Origin: Bradyrhizobium sp. 1(2017)
GTDB taxonomy: Bacteria; Pseudomonadota; Alphaproteobacteria; Rhizobiales; Xanthobacteraceae
DNA: 64,000 bases
Direction of reading: 5' to 3'
Assembly (NCBI RefSeq): GCF_011602485.2
Contig: NZ_CP050022.2
Coordinates: 4,298,001 to 4,362,000 of the forward strand
Shown here: piece after piece, positions 46,356-55,614 of the stretch
Numbering within the stretch: position 1 is the stretch's first letter
Layout of the letters: each line of letters begins with the position of its first letter
Made by a program: the position numbers and the translations under genes
Notes under the pieces: generated by a model
Databases searched by the model: none
Told to the model about the DNA's origin: nothing
Seen by the model: only the letters and a program-made list of their open reading frames with translations

Positions 46356-47025
46356 GACGTTACCTTCCTTCTTGTCCTTGGACAGACCAGCGACATTGCC
46401 GGATTCTGCGGCATGACTTTTCTCCGGGCGCGGCAACTTGCCGCAATAAATTCCTCGCGAGAATTGCGTGATGTTGCGCTTGGCGCAGAGCGGCATGCGA
46501 AAATTCTGATTTTCATTACATGTGCGTAATGAGCCCTGCACGCTGGGCGTGTGTGCACCGCAATGAGGTGAGATTTTCCCGTTGTGGGAGCTAATTGCCT
46601 TCGCGAGCCCGCCCGTATCGTCAGATCCGTAGAGCGCATGGGTGCGAATCGGCAGCAGGTCAATGTGAACTAATATTCACTCTTACAGGTTCCACAAGCA
46701 TGCAGTTCGCGCATAAGTGATTTGGGTTGAGGCGCTGGGCCACCTCCCTTGGCGATGGATCCAACGAGACGTATATCTCAGGGCGAGAAAGCTGCGATTT
46801 CTCCTATAAGCCCGTGAATTCACGGGCATTTATGACGCACTCACTCGCATTCTGCCTGTTGCTTGAGCGGGAGCGCTCTCGGGTTAATCGTGAGTTACCG
46901 ACGCTATGCATTCTTCGCCTAGCTGCATCGCAACATCGGAACTTTCGCACTGCACCACTCTCACCTATATTCATTTCAACGATGAGGCCCGAGCAAGGGC
47001 TGAATCGAACTACAGGAGACTACCA
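46356..47025. other. 670-bp intergenic region
   Basis: No convincing gene. It contains a 16-bp palindrome (GTGAACTAATATTCAC, 46665-46680) and an AT-rich stretch around 46640-46700. The upstream region of the DUF1127 gene must hold its promoter, but I could not settle the boxes. Confidence 0.5.
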
Positions 47026-47178
47026 ATGCTGCTCTCGCTCATCCGCATGATCCACGCTTTCCGGGACTATCAGCGCAATGTTGCCGAGCTGTCCCAGCTC
47101 AGCGATCGCGAATTGGCCGACATCGGCCTCGATCGTTCGGACATCCCGCGCGTTGCCGCCGGCCAGTATCAGGGCTGA
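47026..47178 (+). CDS. DUF1127 small protein
   Basis: A 50-residue DUF1127 (YjiS-like) protein: helix MLLSLIRMIHAFRDYQRNVA, then the family signature LSQLSDRELADIGLDRSDIP. AGGAG lies 8 bases before the ATG. In other alphaproteobacteria such proteins are basic, RNA-linked and act in stress or phosphate/carbon responses, so a small RNA- or protein-binding role is possible. A hairpin (AGGGCTGA/TCAGCCCT) overlaps its stop codon, and another follows at 47211-47229. Confidence 0.88.
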   Translation: MLLSLIRMIHAFRDYQRNVAELSQLSDRELADIGLDRSDIPRVAAGQYQG

Positions 47179-47303
47179 TATCGTTCAGCCCTCACCGGAC
47201 GAACCGATAGCGCCCGCCTCGTGCGGGCGTTGTCGCATCTAGGGGCAGAAAACTCGATCTCGGCGATTCCACTCATCGCCGAAAAGCGCTACCTGTCCGC
47301 CCC

Positions 47304-48731
47304 ATGACAGGACCCCAACCCAACATCGTGCACGTGATCGGTGCCGGCCTTGCCGGTTCCGAAGCCGCGTGGCAGGTGGCGAAATCCGGCGTGCCCGTGG
47401 TGCTGCACGAGATGCGGCCGACCCGCATGACCGAGGCGCACCGCACCGACGGGCTTGCCGAGCTCGTCTGCTCCAATTCGTTCCGCTCCGACGACGCCGC
47501 CAACAATGCTGTCGGCCTGCTCCATGCGGAGATGCGCCGACTCGACTCGCTGATCATGCGCGCCGCCGACGGCAACCAGGTGCCCGCCGGCGGTGCCCTC
47601 GCCGTCGACCGCGAGGGCTTCTCTGCGGCCGTCACCAAAGCGCTCAACGACCATCCCCTGATCGAGATCGCACGCGGCGAGATCGCCGGCCTGCCGCCGG
47701 CCGACTGGAGCAACGTCATCGTCGCGACCGGCCCCCTCACCTCTGCGCCGCTGGCCGATGCCATCCGCGAACTGACCGACGAGAACGCGCTGGCCTTCTT
47801 CGACGCGATTGCACCGATCGTGCACCGCGAGTCCATCGACATGTCGGTGGCCTGGTTCCAGTCGCGCTACGACAAGGTCGGCCCCGGCGGCAACGGTGCC
47901 GATTACATCAACTGCCCCATGACCAAGGAGCAGTATGACGGCTTCGTCGCGGCGCTGGTCGCGGGCGAGAAGACCGAGTTCAAGGAGTGGGAGACCAACA
48001 CGCCCTATTTCGACGGCTGCCTGCCGATCGAGGTGATGGCGGAGCGCGGTCCGGAGACGCTGCGCCACGGCCCGATGAAGCCGGTGGGCCTGACCAATCC
48101 GCATGATCCCGCGACGAAAGCATATGCGATCGTGCAGCTGCGCCAGGACAACAAGCTCGGCACGCTCTACAACATCGTCGGCTTCCAGACGAAGCTGAAA
48201 TACGGCGAGCAGCAGCGCATCTTCCGCACGATTCCCGGGCTGGAGAAGGCCGAATTCGCCCGCCTTGGCGGCCTGCATCGCAACACATTCCTCAATTCGC
48301 CAAAGCTGCTCGACGGCCAGTTGCGCCTGCGCGCGCAGCCGCGGCTGCGCTTTGCCGGTCAGATGACGGGCTGCGAGGGCTATGTCGAATCTGCCAGCGT
48401 CGGCCTGATCGCCGGGCTCTATGCAGCCGCCGATGCGCGCGGTGAAACGCTGGCGAGCCCGCCCGGCACGACGGCACTGGGTTCGCTGCTCGGCCACATC
48501 ACCGGCGGCCATATCGAGACCATCGAGCCGGGCACGCGCTCGTTCCAGCCGATGAACATCAATTTCGGCCTGTTTCCCCCGCTCGCGACCGTGCCGACCA
48601 AGAAGCCCGACGGCACACGGCTGCGCGGCAACGAGAAGACGGTGGCCAAGAAGCAGGCGATGAGCGCACGCGCGCTCGCCGATCTCGATCGCTGGATCGT
48701 CGATCACCTGCGCATTGCCGCAGCGGCGTGA
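47304..48731 (+). CDS. trmFO: folate-dependent tRNA (uracil-54-C5)-methyltransferase
   Basis: A 475-residue flavoprotein that makes m5U54 in the T-loop of tRNA using methylenetetrahydrofolate and FADH2. It begins with a dinucleotide-binding motif ([20 protein letters not shown]), followed by [31 protein letters not shown] with a conserved cysteine, [14 protein letters not shown], and [20 protein letters not shown]. Length and motifs are typical of TrmFO. The kinase-like fusion gene starts 7 bp after the stop, so they may be co-transcribed. Confidence 0.95.
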   Translation: MTGPQPNIVHVIGAGLAGSEAAWQVAKSGVPVVLHEMRPTRMTEAHRTDGLAELVCSNSFRSDDAANNAVGLLHAEMRRLDSLIMRAADGNQVPAGGALAVDREGFSAAVTKALNDHPLIEIARGEIAGLPPADWSNVIVATGPLTSAPLADAIRELTDENALAFFDAIAPIVHRESIDMSVAWFQSRYDKVGPGGNGADYINCPMTKEQYDGFVAALVAGEKTEFKEWETNTPYFDGCLPIEVMAERGPETLRHGPMKPVGLTNPHDPATKAYAIVQLRQDNKLGTLYNIVGFQTKLKYGEQQRIFRTIPGLEKAEFARLGGLHRNTFLNSPKLLDGQLRLRAQPRLRFAGQMTGCEGYVESASVGLIAGLYAAADARGETLASPPGTTALGSLLGHITGGHIETIEPGTRSFQPMNINFGLFPPLATVPTKKPDGTRLRGNEKTVAKKQAMSARALADLDRWIVDHLRIAAAA

Positions 48732-48738
48732 GTTTTCG

Positions 48739-49833
48739 ATGAGCCTCCCCAAAGACGACGCCGCGGCACTCCGGGCGCGCTGGACCGAGGGCGTGCTGCT
48801 CAAGCGCGACGTGTTCTCGACTGTCGAGCGCGGCCGCTTTCGCGACGACAACGGCGAAGTCGATGCGGTTCTGCGGCGGCTCGACGAGGTGCCGTGGTGG
48901 TCGTTCCTGCTGGCCCGCCATCTGTTCGCTCGCGAGAAGCATGCGCTTGCGCTCGCCAAAGGCCTCGATGTCGGGCCGGAGCTGCTATGGGCCGGCCGCC
49001 GCGCGCTGGTGCGCGGCTTCGTCGACGGCGTCGCGCTGCATCTGGCCAAGCCGCATGGCGACCTTGCCTATTTCCGCTCGGCCAAGGCCGCCCTGCGCCG
49101 GTTGCGTCGGGCCGGCATCTGCCACAACGATCTCGCCAAGGAGCAGAACTGGCTGGTCGGCCGCGACGGCCGCGCTTACGTCACCGACTTCCAGCTCGCG
49201 GCCTGCTTCGCGCGGCGCGGCCGGCTCTATCGTATCCTCGCCTATGAAGACCTCCGGCACCTGCTCAAGCACAAGCGCTCCTACGCACCCGAGGCGCTGA
49301 CGCCGCGCGAGCGAAAGATCCTGGCGAAGAAGTCGTTCGCAGCGAGCCTGTGGCTCGCCACGGGCAAGAAGGTCTACCGCGCCATCACCCGCGGCCTGTT
49401 CAACTTCACCGACCGTGAGGGCGGCGGCCGCCGCCTCGTCAACGACGCGCCGGTGCTGGCGGAACTGATCCGCAAGAACCCGGCCGTGCGCGATACCGCC
49501 ATCGTGGCCTTCGCCGACCGCCGTTCCGGAGTCGGGCTCTACGCCTTCGTCGAAGCCGATCAGGCGGCGCTCGAAGGCGAGCTCCGCAACCAGCTCGCGG
49601 CCGCCAGAGGCCCGAAGCCGCCGGAACACATCCAGGTCGTGCACGCGCTGCCGCGCGATACCAGCGGCAAGCCGCGCACCGAGATCCTGCAACTGGTCGC
49701 CATGAACCAGCTCGACCTGATCGAGCCGATGATGAAGAACGACCAGGACCGCGCCTTCCTCAAGGACATCCTCGAGCAGCGCAAGAACCTGCGTGACCGC
49801 TTCAATTTCGAGGCGGACCTGCCGGCCGGCTAG
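48739..49833 (+). CDS. RIO/Kdo-kinase-like domain fused to an acyl-CoA-ligase C-terminal domain
   Basis: A 364-residue protein in two parts. Residues about 10-215 resemble a RIO/lipopolysaccharide-kinase-type phosphotransferase: the catalytic loop ICHNDLAKEQNWLV (D131, N137, one residue longer than HxDxxxxN) and DFQLA at 150-154 in place of DFG. Residues about 240-322 resemble the AMP-binding_C domain of ANL ligases: NPAVRDTAIVAFADRRSGVG, then LYAFVEAD, PEHIQVVHALPRD and TSGKPRTEIL with the A10-type lysine K311. No ligase N-domain is present in the gene. It begins 7 bp after trmFO. Function unknown. Confidence 0.8.
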   Translation: MSLPKDDAAALRARWTEGVLLKRDVFSTVERGRFRDDNGEVDAVLRRLDEVPWWSFLLARHLFAREKHALALAKGLDVGPELLWAGRRALVRGFVDGVALHLAKPHGDLAYFRSAKAALRRLRRAGICHNDLAKEQNWLVGRDGRAYVTDFQLAACFARRGRLYRILAYEDLRHLLKHKRSYAPEALTPRERKILAKKSFAASLWLATGKKVYRAITRGLFNFTDREGGGRRLVNDAPVLAELIRKNPAVRDTAIVAFADRRSGVGLYAFVEADQAALEGELRNQLAAARGPKPPEHIQVVHALPRDTSGKPRTEILQLVAMNQLDLIEPMMKNDQDRAFLKDILEQRKNLRDRFNFEADLPAG

Positions 49834-49926
49834 CACCGCCGGTTGCGCCTTGAAGCGTCCACATTGACGATAGAGAAGCTGGGATCATCAGGACTTGGCG
49901 GGATAATGGGCACTCGGGGGATGACG

Positions 49927-50502
49927 ATGCATCGCGCGGCTGGCGTCCTGATCGCCGGCCTGTTTTTACTTGCGGCCGCGCCCGCCATGGCCGAGTCCCC
50001 GGCCGAGCAGATCTCGAGCTTCCGCCTCAAGCACGGGGAGATCCGCGTCGTCCGCGATTCAACCCTCGAACGCATTGCCATGGACCAGGCGAAAGCGATG
50101 GCGGCGAAGGACGACCTCAGCCATGACGCGCTCGGCCCGTTCAACAAGCGCGTCGCGCCGGCCGGCGCGGGCCGCGCCGCCGAGAACATCGCCTACGGCT
50201 ACGACAATTTCGAGAAGACGCTGGGCCAGTGGATCGACTCGTCCGGGCACCGCAAGAACCTGTTGCTGCACAACGCCTCTCGCGTCGGTATCGCCAGCGC
50301 GAAAAACGCCAGCGGCAAGCGTACCTATTGGGCGATGGTGATCGCCGGCGATTACGAACCGAAGGGCAAGGGCAAAGGCAAGAAAGACCAGGAGCCGCTG
50401 GTTGCAGTGAAGCGCGAGGCCGCGCCCGCAAGCAAGCCCAAATCCGAGTCCAAGCCGAAATCCAGCAGTTGCCATGTCAAGCTGCTTGGCCTCTGCATCT
50501 GA
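49927..50502 (+). CDS. exported CAP (SCP/PR-1) domain protein
   Basis: A 191-residue protein with a signal peptide (MHRAAGVLIAGLFLLAAAPA, cleavage near AMA) and a CAP domain. It has LSHDALGPFNKR, AAENIAYGYDNFEKTLGQWI and SSGHRKNLLLHNASRVGIAS. The conserved HD (LSHD) and GHR histidines of the CAP metal site are kept. A Lys/Pro/Ser-rich tail (KSESKPKSSSCHVKLLG) ends with two cysteines. ATG 49927 was preferred because CGGGGG lies 6 bases upstream. The biochemical role of bacterial CAP proteins is not known. Confidence 0.85.
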   Translation: MHRAAGVLIAGLFLLAAAPAMAESPAEQISSFRLKHGEIRVVRDSTLERIAMDQAKAMAAKDDLSHDALGPFNKRVAPAGAGRAAENIAYGYDNFEKTLGQWIDSSGHRKNLLLHNASRVGIASAKNASGKRTYWAMVIAGDYEPKGKGKGKKDQEPLVAVKREAAPASKPKSESKPKSSSCHVKLLGLCI

Positions 50503-50533
50503 GCTGGCCGCCGCACGAAAGAGCGCATCGCCC

Positions 50534-50836
50534 ATGAACGACCTTCGCTCGGAGTACGAACGGAAGGTGCAGATGCTCCCCGACATGGCCAGGGAGATGC
50601 GGCGCCGCGGAGTTGAGGCCGAAACCATCGCGCGAGCGGTTCATGCCGAGCGCCTCGCGATCGCCAAGGCCTTCAAGAACATCACGCCGGAGCCGCTGCG
50701 GACAAGAATTCAGGCACGAACCATTGCCCAATATGGCGATGCGGCCGGGCCTTCCATCGATTGGCTCCGCACGGCCGGGAAGAGCTGGGATGAGATCATC
50801 GACAGCGCCTCCCGGCCCGGCTCGTTGCCAGACTGA
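50534..50836 (+). CDS. hypothetical cytoplasmic protein
   Basis: A 100-residue, mostly helical protein (ERKVQMLPDMAREMRRRGVE, then VHAERLAIAKAFKNITP, WLRTAGKSWDEIIDSAS). No signal peptide or recognisable catalytic motif. The start at 50534 (MNDLRSEYER) is preferred over an in-frame site at 50474, which overlaps the CAP gene. It lies 32 bp behind the CAP gene and may be co-transcribed with it. Converges on the MFS gene with a 12-bp gap. Confidence 0.7.
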   Translation: MNDLRSEYERKVQMLPDMAREMRRRGVEAETIARAVHAERLAIAKAFKNITPEPLRTRIQARTIAQYGDAAGPSIDWLRTAGKSWDEIIDSASRPGSLPD

Positions 50837-50847
50837 ACGGTTGCGCC

Positions 50848-52179
50848 CTACCGCGTGGGCTCCGCCAGATCCTTGGCTTTCAGATCGCGCGGCAACACCG
50901 TCAGCAGCAGCACGGCGCAGACCACGCACAGGCCGCCGATGACATAGAGCGCCGGCGTCGTGCTGCCGGTCATATCCTTGACCGATCCGACCATCACCGG
51001 GCTGACGATGCCACCGACCTGCCCCAGCGTGTTGATGAGCGCGATTCCGCTCGCCGCTCCAGCGCCCGCGAGGATCTTCGGAGGCAGCGTCCAGAAGGTT
51101 GGAATGGCCGCGACCACGCCGGCGCCGAGGATGGCAAGCGCACCGACCAGCGTGACGATATTCCGGTCGAATGCACCGGAGGCGAAGAAGCCCACGGCTG
51201 CAGCCAGAACCAGGGCCGCGACAAACTTCGGGCGTTCGCCCGACGCATCCGACAGGCGGCCCACAATGATCATGCAGAAGGCGCCGCAGATATAGGGTAC
51301 GGCGGTCAGGAAGCCGATCGCAGCCGCGCTGCCTCCGCCGGCCGCCTTGATCAGGTCAGGCGCCCAAAAATTGAGACCGTAGGACGCGATCTGGATCAGG
51401 AAGTAGATGAACCCGAGCAGCAACACGCCGGGCATGAGCAACGAGCGCCATGCCGAATGCTCGCCAATCTCGCTCTTCTGGCGATCGAGTTGCACAGAGA
51501 TCAGCCGCCGCTCGTCGTCACTCAGCCATTCGGCCTGCTCGATCCCGTCGTCGAAGCGCAGCAGCACGACGAAGCCAAGAGCAACGCACGGAATGCCGCC
51601 GGCCAGGAACAACCATTGCCAGCCGGCAAGACCGTGCAGCCCATTCAGATAGTTGAGGATGAGACCGGCGATCGGCGCGCCGATGATCCCCGAGAATGCC
51701 GTCGCAAGAAAGAACACGGACGTCATGCGGCCGCGATGCGACTTTGGAAACCAGAGCGTCAGATAGTAGAGAATGCCGGGCGCAAATCCCGCCTCCATCG
51801 CGCCAATCACGAAGCGCAGCGCATAAAACTGCCATTCGCTGTGAACGAAGATCATGGCAGCGGTCGCCAGCCCCCAGGAGATCATGATGCGGGCGATCCA
51901 GCGCCGCGCGCCGAAGCGATAGAGCAGCATGTTGCTCGGCACTTCCAAAAGGACGTAGCCGACGACGAACAGGCTGGCACCAAATCCATAGGCCGTGTTG
52001 CTGAGACCAAGGTCGGCCTGCAGCGCGGCCTTGGCGAAGCTGATGTTGACGCGATCGAAGAACGCGAAGAAGTAGCAGACGATGATCAGCGGCATCAGCC
52101 GCCATGCGATCTTCTTGATGACCTGGTGCTCTGTGAGTCCAGTATCGAGGTCGGCAGTCGCCGCCGTGGCAATCGTCAT
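50848..52179 (-). CDS. MFS transporter, anion:cation symporter (ACS) type
   Basis: A 443-residue, 12-span major facilitator of the ACS family (organic-acid/phthalate-type symporters). It starts MTIATAATADL with TEHQVIKKIAWRLMPLIIVC and FAFFDRVNISFAKAALQADL. The GYVLLEVPSNMLLYRFGARRW loop and ESEWQF-like linker are typical. Start 52179 was chosen because GGAGGA sits 4 bases before it; the ATG at 52191 lies in that site. It is the last gene of an operon with HMG-CoA lyase and a CoA-transferase, and probably imports their substrate. Confidence 0.92.
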   Translation of the reverse strand: MTIATAATADLDTGLTEHQVIKKIAWRLMPLIIVCYFFAFFDRVNISFAKAALQADLGLSNTAYGFGASLFVVGYVLLEVPSNMLLYRFGARRWIARIMISWGLATAAMIFVHSEWQFYALRFVIGAMEAGFAPGILYYLTLWFPKSHRGRMTSVFFLATAFSGIIGAPIAGLILNYLNGLHGLAGWQWLFLAGGIPCVALGFVVLLRFDDGIEQAEWLSDDERRLISVQLDRQKSEIGEHSAWRSLLMPGVLLLGFIYFLIQIASYGLNFWAPDLIKAAGGGSAAAIGFLTAVPYICGAFCMIIVGRLSDASGERPKFVAALVLAAAVGFFASGAFDRNIVTLVGALAILGAGVVAAIPTFWTLPPKILAGAGAASGIALINTLGQVGGIVSPVMVGSVKDMTGSTTPALYVIGGLCVVCAVLLLTVLPRDLKAKDLAEPTR

Positions 52180-52218
52180 TGTTTCCTCCATTTTGTTTTG
52201 AGATTTGGTGGCAGTCGC

Positions 52219-53160
52219 TCAGCCCGAGCGCCGCAAACGTTCGGGTATGGGATGCAGATCGAGGGGACGCCCGGCCTTGGCGACCTGCCCCGGCACCTCG
52301 TGTCCGACCAGCCCGGGCAATCGAAACGAGAGATCGATCAAGCGCTGCAGATCGAGACCGGTCCTGCGGCCAATCTCGTGGCAGAGATTGACGAGATCCT
52401 CGGTGCAGACATTGCCGGTCGCGCCCGGCGCAAACGGACATCCACCGAGGCCGCCCAGCGCGGCATCGAAGCGGCGTGCGCCCGTGTCATAGGCCGCAAG
52501 GACATTGACCAGTCCGAGGCCGCGCGTGTTGTGGAAGTGAAGCGTGAGCATGTCTGCAGGGAGCAGCATCAAGACTGCGGCCACCAGCTGCGCGACCTGA
52601 TTGGGATTGGCCATGCCCGTGGTGTCGGCGAGCGTGACGCCGTCTGCGCCAAGATCGAGATAGCGCTTGACGATATCCGCCACCTTTTCGAGCGGCTGCA
52701 TGCCTTCGAACGGACAGCCGAACGCGGTCGCGATCGTCGCATTGACCAGAGCGCCGCCTGCATGGGCCGGCTTCACGATCTCGGCAAGCGACGCCAGCGA
52801 TTGCGCGTGCGTCATGTTCATGTTGGCGCGGTTGTGCGTCTCGCTCGCCGACATCACGAAATTGAGCTCATCGGCACGCGCCGCCAGCGCGAGCTCAGCA
52901 CCTTTCCGGTTCGGGACGAGCGCCGTGTAGATCGTTCCGGGGCGGCGCTCGATACCGGCGAACACATCCGCCGCATCTCGCAGTGACGGAACGGCTGCCG
53001 GCGAGACAAACGACGAGACCTCGATGCGGCTGAAGCCGATCGCGGAAAGCGAATTGACCAGCCGTATCTTCTCGCAGGTTTCAACCCATTGCGCTTCGAT
53101 CTGAAGGCCGTCGCGCGGGGCGACTTCCTGGATCATGATATCGGGGGGCGTTGCCATCAT
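52219..53160 (-). CDS. HMG-CoA lyase family enzyme
   Basis: A 313-residue DRE-TIM metallolyase. The N-terminal VAPRDGLQIEAQWV is the metal/catalytic loop. LADTTGMANPNQV and LHFHNTRGLGLVNVLAAY hold the metal histidines. GGLGGCPFAPGATGNVCTED carries the active-site cysteine and is diagnostic for HMG-CoA lyase. It would split 3-hydroxy-3-methylglutaryl-CoA into acetyl-CoA and acetoacetate. The start overlaps the stop of the CoA-transferase by 4 bp (53157-53160). Neighbours argue for catabolism of free HMG or a related acid rather than leucine. Confidence 0.9.
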   Translation of the reverse strand: MMATPPDIMIQEVAPRDGLQIEAQWVETCEKIRLVNSLSAIGFSRIEVSSFVSPAAVPSLRDAADVFAGIERRPGTIYTALVPNRKGAELALAARADELNFVMSASETHNRANMNMTHAQSLASLAEIVKPAHAGGALVNATIATAFGCPFEGMQPLEKVADIVKRYLDLGADGVTLADTTGMANPNQVAQLVAAVLMLLPADMLTLHFHNTRGLGLVNVLAAYDTGARRFDAALGGLGGCPFAPGATGNVCTEDLVNLCHEIGRRTGLDLQRLIDLSFRLPGLVGHEVPGQVAKAGRPLDLHPIPERLRRSG

Positions 53161-54350
53161 TGCACCGCTCCCCTTCGACGCAGCTGCGCGATCTCGCCCG
53201 CCTTCATGCCGAGGCTGATCAGCACCTCGTCGGTGTGCTGTCCGAGCGTCGGACCGGACCATTTGACCGAGCCAGGCGTGTCGGAGAGCTTTGGCGCAAT
53301 GCCCGGCATCTTCACGGTGACATCGCCCGGCAGCTCGGTTGGCAGGATCATGTCGCGGGCGGCGTAGTGGGGGTCGTCGACGATATCGGCAACCGAATAG
53401 ATCCGGCCTGCGGGAATATCGGCCGCATCGAGGCGCACGAGGATTTCGTCCATCGTCCGCGGCGAGGTCCATGCGCTGATGGCGGCATCGAGCAAGGCGT
53501 TGCTGCGGACCCGTCCGTCATTGCTGGCGAACGCCGGATCGTCGGCAAGATCCGGCCGGCCGACCACCTGCATCAGCCGCTTGAAGATCGCATCGCTGTT
53601 GCCGGCGATGACCACGTGGCGACCATCGGAGCTGGGATATGTGTTGGAGGGGCTGATGCCGGGAAGAGCCCCGCCGGAGCGCGTGCGGACATGCCCCATG
53701 AGGTCATACTCAGGAACCAGGCTCTCCATCAGATTGAACACGCTCTCGTAGAGCGAGACGTCGACGACCTGCCCCCGCCCCTGCCCGGTCTTGACGCGGA
53801 GCAGCGACATCAGCGCGCCGATCACGCCATGGAGCGAGGCGAGACTGTCGCCGATACTGATGCCGACCCGTGCCGGCGGGCTGTCCGGGTCGCCCGTCGT
53901 GAAGCGCAGGCCGCCCATGGCTTCGCCGATCGCACCGAACCCGGAGCGGTCACGATAGGGACCGGTTTGCCCGTAGCCGGAGATGCGCACGAGAGTGAGA
54001 TTGGGGTTGAGCTTCGACAGTACATCCCAGCCGAGGCCGAGCTTCTCGAGGTTTCCAGGCTTGAAGTTCTCGATCACGACATCAGCCTGCGCGGCCAGGC
54101 GCAGCGCCACGTCGCGCCCCTCGTGCGATTTGAGGTCGATCGCGATCGACTTCTTGTTGCGCGATTGCAGGTACCACCAGAGCGACGTGCCCTGATGCAG
54201 CTTGCGCCATGTACGCAAGGGATCGCCGCTACCAGGCTGCTCGATCTTGATGACTTCGGCGCCGAACTCGGCGAACAGCCGCGCAGCAAACGGCGCAGCG
54301 ATCAATGTTCCGAGTTCAACGACTCGTATTCCGGATAATGGCCCGTCCAC
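53157..54350 (-). CDS. CaiB/BaiF (class III) CoA-transferase
   Basis: A 397-residue class III CoA-transferase. It begins MDGPLSGIRVVELGTLIAAP with FGAEVIKIEQPGSGDPLRTW; ENFKPGNLEKLGLGWDVLSK holds the conserved loop near the active-site aspartate. VSLYESVFNLMES is the family signature. Such enzymes move CoA from succinyl-CoA or another acyl-CoA onto an organic acid. It is translationally coupled to the HMG-CoA lyase, so it probably makes the CoA ester that the lyase cleaves. Confidence 0.92.
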   Translation of the reverse strand: MDGPLSGIRVVELGTLIAAPFAARLFAEFGAEVIKIEQPGSGDPLRTWRKLHQGTSLWWYLQSRNKKSIAIDLKSHEGRDVALRLAAQADVVIENFKPGNLEKLGLGWDVLSKLNPNLTLVRISGYGQTGPYRDRSGFGAIGEAMGGLRFTTGDPDSPPARVGISIGDSLASLHGVIGALMSLLRVKTGQGRGQVVDVSLYESVFNLMESLVPEYDLMGHVRTRSGGALPGISPSNTYPSSDGRHVVIAGNSDAIFKRLMQVVGRPDLADDPAFASNDGRVRSNALLDAAISAWTSPRTMDEILVRLDAADIPAGRIYSVADIVDDPHYAARDMILPTELPGDVTVKMPGIAPKLSDTPGSVKWSGPTLGQHTDEVLISLGMKAGEIAQLRRRGAVQ

Positions 54351-54463
54351 GTCTAGCGCTCCTCGATCGTCTTTGATCGTGGTGTCGCCGAACGCAGGGG
54401 CTTAAGTCCAATATCCCTTGGCGAACACGCGTTCGCGGATGACGAACGCCATGAAGGGCGGCA

Positions 54464-55423
54464 TCAGTGAGGTCTGCTGCCTGGCGTTCGCAGATGATCG
54501 AGCATCAACTGGCTCGTCGCCGACAAGCCCGCGGGATCTCTGGCGACAAGTACGAGCTCGCGATCGGCCCAGTCCTCATTCAATTCGACGGCCGTGAGGT
54601 TCATGCCGTGACTGAGCACCTCGAACGCACGGTCGGGAATGAGGCCGATGCCCATGCCGGCCTGCACCATCCGGCACACCGCGTCGAAACCCGGAACATG
54701 GACCCGCAAGCGGATCGACTTGCCGATCTGCTGCGCGGTGTACTGCGAGCGGAGATAAATCGAGCTCGTTGCAAACAAACCGACATGGTCGTAGTCGAGC
54801 GTGTCGGCGAACGAAACGTCACCTGCCGACGCAAGCGGATGATCGGACCGCACCACGATGACAAGGCGGTCGCGACGATAGGAAAACCGCTCCAGCCCGC
54901 GGGTCGAGACGTCCGCCGAGCAGATGCCAATCTCGGCCACCCCCTCCTCGACGCCGCGAACGACGTCGGCGCTGGGGCGTTCCTGCAGATCGAGGCGCAC
55001 CAGCTCATGCGAGCGGAAAAAGCCGGGCAGGTCGTCCGGCAGGAACTCGACGATTGACGACAAATTGGCCAGCATCCGGACATGCCCGCGCACGCCCCGC
55101 GCATGCTCGGCCATGTCGACCGCGATCTTCTCGACGTTGAGCAGCGTCACCCGCGCGTGATGCAGCAACGACTCGCCGGCCGGCGTCAGGGCCATTCCGT
55201 TCGGCTGCCGCTCGAACAGCGCGACCTCGAGCACCTCCTCAAGGTCATGCATGCGCTTGCTGACGGCCGACGGCGCGATCGCCTCCCGCTGCGAGGCGCG
55301 CGTCAAATTACCCTCTTCGCAGATGGCGATGAACAAACGCAGGGTCGTGAGATCGATCCGCCTCGCGATGTTGATCTTGGGTGCCCCGCTCATTGAGCGC
55401 GACGATTGCATTTTCTCATGCAT
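54464..55423 (-). CDS. LysR family transcriptional regulator
   Basis: A 319-residue LTTR. The winged HTH is at residues 22-82: LTTLRLFIAICEEGNLTRAS, then AIAPSAVSKRMHDLEEVLEV and FERQPNGMALTPAGESLLHH. The effector-binding domain (ERPSADVVRGVEEGVAEIGI, HPLASAGDVSF, GMGIGLIPDRAFEV) follows. In-frame ATGs 4 and 10 codons in are alternative starts. It lies upstream of the CoA-transferase operon on the same strand and divergent from the PLP-enzyme gene, and probably controls one or both. Confidence 0.92.
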   Translation of the reverse strand: MHEKMQSSRSMSGAPKINIARRIDLTTLRLFIAICEEGNLTRASQREAIAPSAVSKRMHDLEEVLEVALFERQPNGMALTPAGESLLHHARVTLLNVEKIAVDMAEHARGVRGHVRMLANLSSIVEFLPDDLPGFFRSHELVRLDLQERPSADVVRGVEEGVAEIGICSADVSTRGLERFSYRRDRLVIVVRSDHPLASAGDVSFADTLDYDHVGLFATSSIYLRSQYTAQQIGKSIRLRVHVPGFDAVCRMVQAGMGIGLIPDRAFEVLSHGMNLTAVELNEDWADRELVLVARDPAGLSATSQLMLDHLRTPGSRPH

Positions 55424-55614
55424 GGCCGGTTTCCAGGCCGGGAGAATATCGCGTTCGAGTTCGCAGAGTTTCTCAAAATAGCGCGAGCGCGGCGCTCGGA
55501 TTGGAATCTGATACCAACGACCTGCAAGGATCGCGCAGTTTATTCCAAGATGAGCGTCGTGCCTTCAACCTTGCCCGTGGCCCTCATCGCGTCTACTTCT
55601 AGAAACGTAGCCAG

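Noticed and set aside
46665..46680. 16-bp palindrome GTGAACTAATATTCAC as an operator
   Set aside because: It is more than 300 bp from either flanking gene and I found no second copy in the window; left as a note in the intergenic entry.
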